NCBI GenBank assembly: GCA_963693085.1
Contig: OY856413.1
Span: forward strand, 106,013,501 to 106,077,500
Source: Alisma plantago-aquatica
Lineage: Eukaryota > Streptophyta > Magnoliopsida > Alismatales > Alismataceae
DNA length: 64,000 nucleotides
Direction of reading: 5' to 3'
The notes below the pieces were generated by a model. The model saw only the letters and a list, made by a program, of their open reading frames with translations, did no database searches and was not told the DNA's origin. Of the stretch, positions 10,292 to 21,908 are shown one piece after another. Within the stretch, counting starts at the first letter, position 1, and each line of letters opens with the position of its first letter. The position numbers were made by a program, and so were the translations under genes.

Positions 10292-13200
10292 TGTAATGAC
10301 CCCGCCTGCCAATAACCCCCAATTAAGGGAAACTAAGAGGTCAGAACCATTATCCCCATTTCTGGATCAAAGGTTAGACAAATAATCAATAATAATTATC
10401 AAATTCTACCAAACTAAACTGAAAGTTTGTAATAAAATTAAACTTTTCATACCTTTTTCGAAAACTTGGATATCTACTTCTATCCACATGGAGTCTGTTC
10501 TAACTAATCCTCCTTTGAACTTTAATTCATATTAAGTCCACATATGCCACTTTATTGTTTGTTCTTTTCATGTGTACCTAAAATGCCGACAAACAAAACT
10601 TCTGTCAGCCTAAAGCTGGTATGTTGGGGAAATAATAATTGTGTATTTAACTATAACAACATATTGCAGTCAAGTATGATTTAACAAACAACTTTACGTT
10701 TTCAACATAACTGCTCAATCCTTACATACCCTAACCTCTGCGATGTCCCTACAGTGACCCTGGATGCTACCTTCTTATGGTAGATCCCCATTTAACCCCT
10801 CATGATCCTACCTAACAGGTGAATCAGTTTCTAGGGTTGAGTCACATGGCACTACCCGTAGGTAGCCCACTCCTTAACTCATGGCGTGCTATAGAGTCTC
10901 ATAGAACTACACGCGGGTAGCCCAATTTCTAACTCATGATAGCCTAGACCTTACTCTAGGTTACCCTTTTTAACATTTGCAAAGCCACATAGGAGGACCA
11001 GGATATGAGCCAGTCATGTATACATACTTATAGTGATAATCATAGTCACTTTATAGTTGCATGAAATAAGATTCATCCAAGTAGTTATTTTCAGGCAATC
11101 GATAAAACAACCGGGAATCACTGTGAAACTAAAGTGATTATTCATAAGCATTACCACATACCTGTCAGACTGATTTGAGATAGAATAATCCAATCAAGAA
11201 ATCCAAATAGGCAAGCAAGCACGTTATGAGATCTTGAAATATTCATACAATTTCCTATTATTAATCATGCCATCAAGATCTATTAAACCTAGCTCGCTTC
11301 CTAGGGTTTCTAGTCCACTTTTAGGGTTTCCATTGCAATTAGGGTTTCCCTTCATTTTTACCATTTTAACCCTAATTTTATACAATTAGTCACAAACCCT
11401 AATTATCTCATCTATTCATTATGAAAGATACTAAGGTTATCTTTTAACAACATATAAGCCTGATATCAAAAAAGGCATAATTAACCATCAATTAAGTCCA
11501 TTAAGCCACTTTTACATTAAAGCTACCATTTTTATCCTTTTAATCCATGGCAAGATCATTATGCTCATTTATCATCAATTCATAGGTCATTATGGTCTAA
11601 TTCACATATGAACTCTATTTGTCATTAATTAATACCTTTATCCATTAGAAAACCCTAATTACTACATTAAGGGTATTTATACACAATTAGGAACTTTTAT
11701 ACTTGAAATAGCTTGGAATTATCATATCTCAACTTTATTCACGATTTTGAATAATTAAAACCATTATGAGTCACATCTACTAATATTAGGATTTCAAGGC
11801 CCATTAAAGCATATTTATGAACATGAAACGCTAAATTAAACCAATTACATGCAAAGTTCATCCTTTTTGTTCTCAATATACCTTTTTACAATTAACAGGT
11901 TAATATCAACTTTAATCATCCATTAAACCCTACTAAACACATTAATCATTTCCAAATAGGGTTTCTTAATCTTTAATTCATTAAAGTTGATAACTTACAC
12001 TACTTTTCTAATAGAAATAGTAATTAGCCTCTAAAACCATTTTTAATGAATTCCTCTCATTTTTCTGAGCAAAATGCATATATTATTTGCTACCATCAGA
12101 GTTACGAATAAGGAGATATGATTTATGTAAAATGAATTCACCAGAGCCAATCAGAGCTTTCCACGTCACCCATGTCATGCAACGTCGCCCAGCTGGTTTG
12201 GAAACATTTCAAAAAGATGAAACTACCCTCGGTTAAGTAAGTCGGCTCTTCAGCCCACGGAGGGCAAAATCGTCCAGATCCTACCCTTCTCCCGCCTCCC
12301 GCGCGCCCTAGCGCTGCTGCGGTAGGTGTGGAGCAGGTGTGCTTGTGCCACCCTCCCCAGACTTCGTCGGTCACTGGGGGTGGCTCCCCTACCTCCGATG
12401 GACCTCCATGCACCTCAGGGTGCCCTCAGCCTTCGTCCAAGGGAGCTGGTTCGTGATGGCCGTGTCTGCGACCACCAGCAGGTCTTGCAGCCATGCTGCC
12501 ATTGTCACACATAGGTTCGGCCATGGTGACGATGGCATAGGTTCTCTTTGGCATCGTGGAACCTCACTCATCGATCTTGATGACTCCACGGGTCCTCCCT
12601 GCCCCAAGGTTACTGCTACACCCTCATCCTAAGGGTTGCACGAAGAAGATGAAGAAGATGAAGAAGGAAGAGAGAGTTTCATGGGATTACTCTAGAACTC
12701 GATCCAGAGGCTCTCCCTCTTTATATAGGGAGGGTATTCACACCGCAGAAAGCTTTCCCACAAAGCAAACAAAGCTCCTAATAGGAAAGGAATTTTCCTT
12801 AATTAAGAAGTATTTTCTCTCTCCTTAACAATTCCTTGTTTATTCATGATCCTTGGTCATTAAGGAATTCGAAAATTATCTCTTTTAATCTCCTTGTGCT
12901 TGGTTTTTAACCCCTTGGCACGAAATTATGTTTACTTTCAATAGAAAATACCACCTCTTTAACAAAACTACAAAATTCATTCATTATGCATCATATTATC
13001 CTTTTATTTTGCATTATTGGTATTTTCTCTTTCCTTTTTCTTCATTGGGTCTCTTTGGACCCCAAGAAACTCTAGGATTTCGAAAATCCTTTTTAAGGAT
13101 ACTTATTATCCTTCTAGATACATCTATTTCCATTATTTCTCATTATCTTATTTATTTCTTATTAAAATATCTCTCTTTGACAATTTCTCTTTATCTTTCT

Positions 13201-13677
13201 TTTTATTTTCCTCATTGGCATTCCATTTAACATTAGGAATCCTTTGCATATGAAAATTCACCAAGGATAACTCAATTATACCTCTTTTCACTTATTTTCC
13301 ACATTTTTTCATTATTTTCAATTTCTTTCTTAATAAAGAAATATTTAATTGATCTTTTCTTTTCTTGATGCATTATCTTTTCAATTTTGGACTCCTTGGA
13401 ACCCAAGAGGCACGAAATCCACCTTTGGATTACATACTTTTGCCTTCTAGAGGTTTCTACATCTTTCTTTTCTCCATTTCTTATTAATAATTGAGTTCCT
13501 TTTGTCTTTTCCTTGTTATTGGGCCCAATAGCCAATAAAGCCCGCCAAACAACCAACAAGGCTATTGTAAATGAAACTCATTTATTCAAAACAAATTATA
13601 TCATTATTTGTTCCAATATCTTTAATATGAGAAATTACATTTCTCACCAAATGAACGCAAAAGTTGGGGTTGTAACA
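10292..13677 (-). repeat. 5' LTR of family-X retrotransposon (minus strand)
   Basis: The LTR runs from TGTAATGACCCCGCCTGCC to GGGGTTGTAACA, 3386 bases. It is closely related along its length to the solo LTR at 44228-47617 (3390 bases), including the shared last 60 bases and the CCCAATTAAGG block near the start. On the minus strand it would begin TGTTACAACCCC. It has a TATA box at about 12719-12730 and a GC-rich leader at about 12240-12690, unlike the AT-rich remainder. The open frames in that GC-rich part are not conserved in the solo LTR and are not genes. The 5-bp flank at 13678-13682 is GAAGG; the other target copy is not in the window. Confidence 0.85.
12719..12730 (-). promoter_or_regulatory. 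TATA box of family-X LTR
   Basis: The minus strand reads CCCTATATAAAG, a good plant TATA box, in the same place as the one in the related solo LTR. Transcription would run leftward into the GC-rich leader and on toward the primer site. Confidence 0.65.
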
Positions 13678-14540
13678 GAAGGTGTCCAGAAGTTGCTTGG
13701 ACCGGAGACTTGACAACCGTTCTGAGAGACCAACTGACTGACTAGGAGTTGAACCGATCAGTCCAAGTGTTGAACTGATTGACTTGGATTGGTTTGAGCA
13801 CAAATCTTCATCAACAATAGGTTCCTACATGAAATGTAGACCTTAATTTGTGGTAATTCCTTGTTGCTCCAATGAATTAAAATAGTATGGCAATAACCAT
13901 TGCTTTTGTTTTATAATTTCTTGTTTTTGTTTGTGGTATATAGCATGTATATGATATGTACTATAAGTATGTGGTGATTGGATATGTATATGTATTTATA
14001 TAAATAAAAAATCCCTCAATCAAACATATTAATTCTTATATTCTTTCCATTAGAAACACACATGAAAACCTTGATCCACCATGCGTAGGAACGCCAAGCA
14101 TGGTGAGTTGTCTGTCTCATGGAAGTGTGATGGTAGTCATGTGGGTCTACCAAGAAGGTGCATTACTATTGTGTTGGCTTTTGGTTCAGGACTAACGATG
14201 TGATCTTAATGAGATTAAGCACCTAGAAGCATGCCTATGACTATCGCAAAGAGTTGTGCATACCATCTATCCAAGAATTTAATAATATATAACTGACAAA
14301 AGTTGCCTACCTTAATTATTAATATTGACGTTGACATTGGTCAGCTAATAACTCAATTGTTTTGGTTCTTGGCTCACTAGAAGGTTGTATTCTACAATCT
14401 TCCAAACTGATATGTGAGAGATATCAATTTAAATATGATAGTGAGAGAGATAGGTAATTAAACACCTAATTAAACATTAGCAAAAAAATCAATTAAATCA
14501 AAAGTGTTTTGACAAATTACAAATGTTTCTTGTAGAAATA
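13678..14540. other. Unassigned sequence with GAAC/GATC motifs, before copia gag
   Basis: About 860 bases without a gene. Positions 13720-13790 hold several copies of motifs such as GTTGAACTGATTG and GTTGAACCGATCAG, which also cluster at 50620-50960. The rest is AT-rich, and 14100-14540 leads into the copia gag start. It probably includes the 5' leader and perhaps the 5' LTR of the copia element, but I cannot align it with the 3' LTR at 18413 and I see no primer site. Confidence 0.4.
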
Positions 14541-15170
14541 AATGCCAAACAAATCATTGTTGCGATCAGTCCTTAATAAGGACAGACTTAATGGGGCAAA
14601 CTTTCATGACTGGTTTTGGACTTTGAGAAGGGTTATCAATGATGAACATAAGCTTTATGTCCAAGATACACCATTGCCAGAAGAACCATTTCCTGATGCA
14701 CCTAAGGATGAGGTGGATTCTTATTGGAAGCATACCAATTATGCCTTATAAATTAAGCATGTTATGCTATGTTGTATGAACTATGAGTTGCATGAGTAAT
14801 GTGAAGACTTTGGGATTCTTGATATGGTAACACATCTTAAGAATGTGAACCATAATCATGCAAAGAAAGAAAGGTACAATGTCTCAAAGGCACTCTCTGA
14901 GTGTAAGATAACATAAGGAGATCCAGTAGAAACCCATATGCTCAATATGATTGGACATGTGGAACATCTAGAAGAACCAGGATTCCATTTGAGCCAATAG
15001 TTGGCAATGGATATGATTCTACAATCATTTCCTAAATCATGTAGCTAGTTTATCGAGTGTTATCACTTGAGAAACATGGCCAAGACCACTATTAAAACTG
15101 TGCAGCATGTTGATAAATGTCGAAGCACAAATGAAGAAGGACAAATTCATGATAGTGATCAATAGAGTGG
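14541..15170 (+). pseudogene. copia gag (UBN2-type) remnant
   Basis: The open part 14542-14751 begins MPNKSLLRSVLNKDRLNGAN and carries NFHDWFWTLRRVI and KLYVQDTPLPEEP, which match the N-terminus of copia gag polyproteins. After a stop the frame continues with a KERYNVSKALSECK segment and an HVEHLEEPGFHLSQ segment, both usual in the UBN2-type capsid region. I do not see a CCHC zinc knuckle; the following 150 bases are too decayed. The start ATG lies after a short leader and matches the usual family start. Confidence 0.85.
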
Positions 15171-15299
15171 AGTCTAAGGATGAAAGAAAATTCTAAGGCC
15201 AGGCTGAATAAGGAGAGAAAAAAAGTGCAAAAGGAATATGTCCTTTGTACTTAAAGGGATTTAGGAAGATGAAGCTGGGGATAGAGATCTCCACTTCTG

Positions 15300-15540
15300 G
15301 TATATGCGTTATTGAGATCAATTTTTCTACTTCCTCATCTTGGGTACTAGATACTGGATGTGGATCTCACATATCTTTAACTATGCAGGATCTGAAAAGA
15401 GGTTAGCCTTTACAAAAGGGTGCGGTTGAACTATGGGTCACAATTGGAGCAAGAGTTGTTGTCGTTGTAGTTGGAGCCTATAATTTATCTCTGTCCATGG
15501 GGATAGTAATAGAGTTAAAGAAATGCTATTTTGTACCTAC
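15300..15540 (+). pseudogene. copia aspartic protease remnant
   Basis: The + strand encodes SSSWVLDTGCGSHI near 15330-15372. WVLDTGCGSHI is the active-site loop of copia proteases, in which the Asp of DTG is catalytic. The next residues (a VELWV segment and an ECYFVP-like segment) fit the protease, but stops follow. It lies between the gag remnant and the GAG-pre-integrase segment, as expected. Confidence 0.8.
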
Positions 15541-15654
15541 CGTAAAGAGAATCATTATTTCTGTATCTTGTATCAACAAGGATGACATAGATGTTTTATA
15601 GAGAATGGTCAACATTCTATTTCAAAAGATGAGATCTTTTATGGAAGTGTCACC

Positions 15655-15849
15655 ATGTCTTATGCTCTTTATTTGGTGGATCTAAAGAAAAATGTTTATA
15701 ACATTAATACCAAAAGATTAAACCTCGATAATTTAAAAAAAACATATCTTTGGCATTATTGTCTAGGGCACATCAATGAGAATCACATATCTAGAATCCA
15801 TAAAGATACATATCTTGACTCTTTTGATTTTGAATCAATAGAGACATGA
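15655..15849 (+). pseudogene. copia GAG-pre-integrase segment
   Basis: The 64-codon stretch carries LWHYCLGHINENHISRI, the His/His part of the integrase N-terminal zinc-binding segment that in copia elements precedes the integrase core. The Cys pair expected further on is represented by ESCLLGKMTK around 15850-15880, just across a stop. Confidence 0.85.
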
Positions 15850-15858
15850 GAGTCTTGT

Positions 15859-16278
15859 TTGTTGGGCAAGATGACAAAGACTCCCTTCATTGGTAATACT
15901 GAGAGGGCTAGTGATCTATTAGGACTCATACATAATGATATATTTGGCCATTTTAGAACAAATGCTAGAGGTGGTTATCAGTACTTCGTTACATTTATTG
16001 ATGATTTTAGTAGGTATGGTTATGTTTACTTGATGAAACATAAGTCACAAAATCTTAAAAAGTTCAAGAATTTCATGAATGAAGTACAAAACCAACTTTG
16101 TAAAATAATTAAGGCACTTCATCATGATCGAGGTGGTGAATACTTAAGCCAAGAGTTTGAGGACCTTCGGCGAGACCATAGTATTGTATCACAATGGACT
16201 CCACCTGGAACACCACAAAATAATGGTGTATCAGAAAGAAGGAATCGGAGATTGCTAGATGTGGTACAAGCAAGATGA
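15859..16278 (+). pseudogene. copia integrase catalytic core
   Basis: The 139-codon stretch holds the DDE core. LLGLIHNDIFG carries the first Asp region, YFVTFIDDFSRYGYVYLMKHK follows, then LHHDRGGEYLS carries the second Asp, and PQNNGVSERRNR carries the Glu. The spacing is normal for copia. The enzyme would insert the cDNA into the chromosome. Its frame ends at 16276-16278, and the conserved downstream segment (KTPYEIWYGKRP-like) continues out of frame at about 16370-16410 before a further break. It is not functional. Confidence 0.92.
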
Positions 16279-16788
16279 GTATTGTTGATCTTCCGACTTC
16301 CTTCTAGGGATATGCTCTAGAAACCTCCACGTTTACACTAAACCATTTATCATCAGTATTGGTTCAAAAGACACCATATGATATATGGTATGGGAAGCGT
16401 CCCAATGTGTCTTTTATGAAGATTTGGGGTTGTGGAGCTTATGTCAGAAAGTAGCTTCTCGAAAAGCTTGGACTCAAATCGGATAAATGTTATTTTTTTT
16501 ATATCCTAGGGAAAAAAAGGATATTACTTTTACACTCCATCTGACAAAAATGTGTTTGTTTCTTGGGATTCTATATTCCTAGAAAAGGAATTCATTTCCA
16601 AAGGAATCAGTGGGAGCAAAGTAGAAATAAAAGAGGTTCAAGACCAACAAGAATTCATTGAACCAATAGAGATACAAGAGGAACATAGAGAGTCACAAAC
16701 CGTTGTGGAATCTCAAACTCCTCATGTAACATGGGAACCTCATAGATCTAGTAGGACACACCTTTAGGGAAATAGAGTTGGTTATTTT

Positions 16789-17700
16789 GTGACTCAACAA
16801 GGTGATGAGTCGGTCATTGATGATGAGCCAACTACCTACCTAGAAGCTATTAAGGGTCCAGAACCTAAGAAATGGCTTGAGGCCATGAGATATAAGATGG
16901 AATCCATGTACACCAACAAGGTATGCACCTTGGTGGATCCATCTAAAGGGGTAAAACCCATAGGGTGCAAGTGGGTCTTCAAGAAGAAGACAAACATGGA
17001 TGGTATGTACAAAATTACAAAGGATGATTGGTTGTAAAGGTTTCATACAAGTTCAAGGTGTTGAGTATGATGAAACCTTTTCTCCAGTTGTCATGGTTAA
17101 GTCCATCAGGATCATGCTTCTCATTGCAGCTTATCATGACTATGAGATTTTGTAGATGGATGTTAAAACTGCATTCCTTAGCGAGAATCTTCTTGAGGAT
17201 GTGTACATGACACAACCTAAGAGTTTTACAAATCCAAAGGATGCAAATGAAATTTGTAAGCTACAAAGGTCATTTTATGGATTGAAGCAAGCATCTTGCA
17301 GCTTGAATCTTCGATTTGACAAAATAGTCAAAGAGTTTGGCTTTAGTCAAAATGAAGATGAACTATGTGTATACAAGAAGGTTAGTGGGAGCATGATTTT
17401 ATTCCTCATATTGTATGTGGATGACGTACTTTTGATGGGGAATGACACCCCTACTTCATATATGGTAAAGACCTGACTGGGAAATATATTCTCTATGAAT
17501 GACTTAGGTGAAGCATCCTATATTCTCAAAATCAAGATCTATAGAGATAGATTTAGAAGACTTCTTAGTCTAAGTCAGAGTACATACATTGACAATGTCA
17601 TGTAAAGGTTCAGCATGGAGAGCTCAAAGAGAGGAAACTTACCCATATCTCCTGGTGTTTGTATCTCTAGAGCTCAATTTTTGAATTCTTGTGAAGAACG
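16789..17700 (+). pseudogene. copia reverse transcriptase remnant
   Basis: The RT begins at 16789-17037 with PKKWLEAMRYKMESMYTNKV and GCKWVFKKKTNMDG. It shifts frame at about 17028 (KGFIQVQGVEYDETFSPV is spread across frames), and continues at 17156-17476 with MDVKTAFLSENLLEDVYM, FYGLKQAS and the catalytic YVDDVLLMGND. All these are copia RT hallmarks. At least two frame changes separate them. A stop follows YVDD by about 13 codons. Confidence 0.92.
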
Positions 17701-17707
17701 ATAGTGA

Positions 17708-18240
17708 GTGAGTAAGAATTTGTATGCATCTGCTATTGGATCTATCCTGTATGCAAAGTTGTGTACTTGCCTTGATACCTCATATGCCTTGAGTATGACT
17801 AGCATGTATCAATCAAATGCCAGTGAATGTCATTGTACTTCTATTAAGAGCATCCTTAAGTACTTGAGAAAAACTAAGGATCATTTCCTTGTCTGCAGTG
17901 GTGAGGAAGAGTTTGTAGTAAAGGGCTACACTGATGCAAGCTTCTAGACTAACAAAGATGACTACATATCACAATCTGGATTTGTATTTTGCCTAAATAA
18001 CAAAATTGTAAGCTGGAAGAGTTCTAAGAAAGGGAAATTTGTTTATTCTACAATTGAGGCTGAGTATAGTGCTACATCTAATTCAGAAAAGGAGTTTGTT
18101 TGGATTAAGAAGTTTGTTTTAGAACTTGTGGTGGTTCCAAGCATCAGCTATGCAATTGATCTATACTGTGACAGCAATGGAGCTATTTCACAAGCTAAGG
18201 AACCTAGATCGCATCAGCATTCCAAGCACATATAATGACA
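17708..18240 (+). pseudogene. copia RNase H remnant
   Basis: The open part 17708-17947 has YASAIGSILYAKLCTCLDTSYAL, then SILKYLRKTKDHFLVC and GYTDASF, where the Asp of TDASF is catalytic. After a stop the same frame continues with YISQSGFVFCLN, IVSWKSSKK, STIEAEYSA (with the catalytic Glu) and a DSNGAI segment (catalytic Asp). The normal ADIF/KHIxxxxHxxR tail follows, in decayed form, around 18200-18260. All hallmark residues are recognisable despite the break. Confidence 0.9.
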
Positions 18241-18412
18241 GTTCCATATCATATGAGATATCGTACAAGAAGGAGACGTGAATAATTGGAGAGTACCAAC
18301 TAAAAGCAATGCGGTCGGCCACTTGAAAAAGGCACTTTCACAGCAGAAGCATGAAGGTCATGTTAGATGGGATTAGGTTCATGGCTGATTGGCTCGAAGT
18401 GCAAGTGGTATT

Positions 18413-19451
18413 CTATTGGTATGTATGCCCAAAGAGCCAATCATATGATTATTGTAATCGCATATCTTGTAAACGATTTGATTAATGATAAAGGCAATCT
18501 TCCAATTTATTATGTTTTATTTGTTTATGACATAATGATGTAAAATAATAAATGTCTAAAAAATAATGTTACTCAATGATGTATGTCTTCAAGTTGAGGA
18601 CGTGAACAATGAGTCATACAGATGTTAAGAGTATATACATTCTTGTTATGTCCCTAGTTGGTTGTTATTTTGGAAGATTGATAGACAGTATTAAAACATA
18701 AGACTACAATGTGTGTTGGTTGATGACAAAATCTATTTAATGCATTATATGTGATATCAAACCAAACACATAGATACTTGTTTTGTTAGAGAATAGTGTA
18801 TCATACATACCCACCTTGAGAGTGACAAATGGAAGCCATGATTGGTAGTCAGAATCATCTCATATGTTGATGGTGGTGATTTTTGTTCTTAGACTTGAAA
18901 TCACAACACCCATCACATGTTATTCGATGTACTTTGACATCATCCACTGTGAACTTGAATAAGGGTTTCCACTAAGGTGGTAGTTGGGTGCATTATGACA
19001 CATGGGGATGATTTTGAGTGATGTAGATGGGATTTGTCCCTCCTACAGGAGTATGATATCCTAGCCACTTGATAAGAGAGACTGAGTAATGCATGGCCAT
19101 GTTGTTCTGAGTCAATATGTGATTTAGAGCTTACAATATATCTCATACAGTCTACTCTAGTTTAAGGAACATAGATTAAATGATGAAGAGGACGACGATT
19201 ACATGCCTCGAGTTTGATCTAGATATCAGTGACAAAGGAAGTATACAATCATTGTAACACCAATCACAAATTGTAGGTTGAAGTTATTTTCCAACATTCT
19301 GATTACATGGATAGCATTAATGTCTTGATATATACCACTCATTGCTTGTGATGTCATAACTTGGTTATGGACATTCACTACCAACATAACTTGGAACCTA
19401 TAGGGTCACACACATAGGATACACCTGAAATAGGATTTTATTCATGAATGA
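18413..19451 (+). repeat. Truncated 3' LTR of the copia element
   Basis: About 170 bases after the RNase H tail, the sequence TTGGTATGTATGCCCAAAGAG matches the usual start of this type of copia LTR, with TGTTGG changed to TATTGG. A decayed purine tract precedes it. The LTR continues without coding content to 19451, where the family-Y element was inserted. Its 3' end may lie just beyond the far edge of Y, at about 50548-50600, but I cannot confirm this. Confidence 0.55.
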
Positions 19452-20049
19452 TGTAACGACTTCACTTTTTAATGACCCCCAATTAAGGAAGGACAAAAAG
19501 ATGAGAGCCACTAACTAAAATTTTCCCAAGGATTTAGATTTTTAAACAAAAAATAAAAAATAGAAAAATAATTTTATTCATCTCAAATATATTGTTTACA
19601 AGATGTTCCTCTAGAACCTTCCTATCTTGAACAAATGATAACTATATGAGAAGAAGTTTCTAGCTAATCCTCCTTACAAGTTAAGTTTAATGTCTCAAGT
19701 AAATTCAGTTGATTATCATGTCCATAATTTTATCTAGCATGTACCTAAAATGTCATGAAACAAAAGAACAAATCAATATATCAAAATAGATTGTGTATGT
19801 GGGTTGCATGCAAATAGTATTCAAGCATATAACAAAATATAACAATCAAGTACTTGCAAATAAGAACTATCATTTTCTTTACATATTCTAGCCCTTATTG
19901 GATATATTACCTTGGTTGTGATCATTGTCCCTTGCAAGGCTCGTGTGCATCAGCTCTCGACACTCATCATCCTAGGGTTCAAAATATGATAACTAAATTT
20001 GTGTGATACTCACAATGAAAATTATAATTTGAATAGAGTATAGATAAAC

Positions 20050-20057
20050 ATCCAACA
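20050..20057 (+). repeat. Target-site duplication, left copy, of SINE
   Basis: ATCCAACA occurs here and at 20284-20291. The equivalent, SINE-free site in the other Y LTR is near 47883-47890 (ATCCAACT). Confidence 0.8.
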
Positions 20058-20283
20058 AGATAGTGAGTAGTAGCTCAGGTGGTTGCAACATGGGGCCCCT
20101 CATGAAGGGTCTCGGGTTCGAATCCCCCTGATGGTGTTGTTCAAAATTGTTTCTCCCATAGCATAGCCGACCTCTATGCAATTTAATGGGATACGCACCT
20201 TACTGGATGGGGTTGAGCTCCCTAGGTTGGGCTCAGTACAAGCCTTACGAGTCTCCTGGGTTACCAAAACAAAAAACAAAAAA
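20058..20283 (+). mobile_element. tRNA-derived SINE
   Basis: This 226-base element has internal RNA polymerase III promoter boxes: TAGCTCAGGTGG (A box, near 20071) and GGGTTCGAATCC (B box, near 20113). A tRNA-unrelated body follows, then a 3' A-rich tail of AAAACAAAAAACAAAAAAA type. It is flanked by ATCCAACA direct repeats. The matching place in the other Y LTR has no such insert, so the SINE arrived after the Y element did. The head resembles a tRNA but lacks the paired arms needed for a real tRNA gene. It makes no protein and would depend on LINE machinery to move. Confidence 0.92.
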
Positions 20284-20291
20284 ATCCAACA
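20284..20291 (+). repeat. Target-site duplication, right copy, of SINE
   Basis: Second copy of ATCCAACA, right after the A-rich tail. Y LTR sequence then resumes. Confidence 0.8.
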
Positions 20292-21894
20292 TTTTAGTTG
20301 TTCGATCTTTGAGAAACATTCAGAAAACACCAGAAAACTAATGTGGGCAGTCATAGGCGTAACAATGTACCTCTGTGGCCATCCATGCAGATTATGCAAT
20401 CAAACTTCAAGAATATTATCCAAATCAAGAAAGCAAACCAATCAATCAATTTTAATTTGCAAGTATGTAAATCCTAAAGTGCAACCATCACATTTATTTT
20501 ATTAAATCCTACTCAGTCCTATTCTAGGGTTTAGGTTTCCTTGTTATCGAGTTATAATGAGAGTCATGTTTGATACTCCAAAACCCATGTTCATTGTTCT
20601 AGTGACTTAACAAACCCAATTTATATTAAATGTACCCATGATCACCAAATTTGTCATGTTACATCATCATGAACACTTATATTAGGTTAGTCACATTGGT
20701 TATTCCAAGTTACATTATTGATGTTCAAGATTTTAATTACACATGTTAAGCATCATCCACTTTAGAAAACCTAGTTTCTCATCAGTATGATCATAACTAT
20801 TTTATATTACCATTATAGTCCACAGTATTATATAATAGCATAAAAGAGAGGTTTTTAACATATTTAACATGTTAATACTTAAATCTAGGGTTTTTATGTT
20901 TTACTCACCACTTAAACCCATCTTTGCACTACTTTTGAAAAAATAGGAATTATCAAATCTCAATTATATTCTTTTGGAATTCCTCTTATTCTTATGATAA
21001 ATTTTCATATGTAACTTTCCCTGATCTGATCATCCCAGTAATTACTACAAAATTTCCAAAATTATCATTATTGTTCCAATTGGATTAGGCCGTGTCAACC
21101 TAATAAGTATTATCTACAAGGCCCATGTAGCTGGACCTGACCAATGGCCCATGGCCACTTTAGCCATGCACTCTAGTGCAGTTGTGGTTGAAAATATAAT
21201 GAAAATATGCTTTTACCCTTACCTTGACAGATGAGTTCCCATTGCGTGTGGGTGGTGTTTAGCCTTTTGACCCTCGGACGTCGTCAAACTCACATGGTAG
21301 TGCCACTCAATGTTGGATCTAGCTGCCCTCCTCTCCCTGTAGAGCTACCAACTAATGCCCCTGCCTACAAGGCACAAGCACCACCTCCCCGTTCCTCATT
21401 TCTCCTTCACCGGTGACTACACTAGCTCCTCGATGGTGCAGCATCGTCGTGTGGCCTCCCTAGTTGTTGCGGTTAATATTCTCACTATTATATCCGCACC
21501 AGGCTCTAGTGGTGGCACCCAGCCCTAGCCACACCACAGTCGTAAGAATAAAGGGGAGGGCAAAAAGTATGGGGCTACTGATAAATATAGTGGGCAGTAG
21601 ATCTCTTTGTTTGACAGAATTTCTGTCAATCTCCCTTAGCCTATGGAGGCTTGATGCTTCCACCCTGATGAGGGATCAGGAGGCCTGAAGACGATGGTGA
21701 CATGCATTAGAGAGGTCACTTTTAACCTTCCTTATCCATGAGTAGCCAGACCTTAGGGAGAGTTGTCCCCTTCCTGATGATGTGTTACGAACCGTAGTTG
21801 GAGTCCATGGATAAGTAGGGGTTGGATGTCGAGAGGGTAGAAGAAAAGATAAGGGAGAGAGTTATGGGTTAAGCTGGCTATACATGTACCCCAC

Positions 21895-21908
21895 ATATAT
21901 ATACTCAC
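21895..21908 (-). promoter_or_regulatory. TATA box of left family-Y LTR
   Basis: The minus strand reads GTGAGTATATATATGTGGGG across this site. The same box occurs in the right LTR at 49549-49559, which supports a shared promoter function. Confidence 0.55.

Larger units (their letters stand above)
14541..18240 (+). mobile_element. Decayed Ty1/copia retrotransposon coding region
   Basis: Gag, protease, GAG-pre-integrase, integrase, reverse transcriptase and RNase H appear in that order, which is the copia order (integrase before RT). All are on the + strand but spread over all three frames, with many stops. The element would normally encode a single polyprotein of roughly 1300-1400 residues; here no intact part exceeds 140 codons. 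It is followed by a truncated 3' LTR that family Y entered at 19452. It is the oldest-looking coding element in the window. Confidence 0.9.

Noticed and set aside
12138..12632. Several overlapping open frames on both strands in a GC-rich patch, like a host exon
   Set aside because: They lie inside the X LTR just after its TATA box. The equivalent part of the second X LTR (46080-46460) does not keep the frames, and no domain is visible.
20058..20140. Possible tRNA gene with A and B boxes
   Set aside because: The acceptor and anticodon arms do not pair, and the element has a long tRNA-unrelated body, an A tail and target copies, so it is a SINE.
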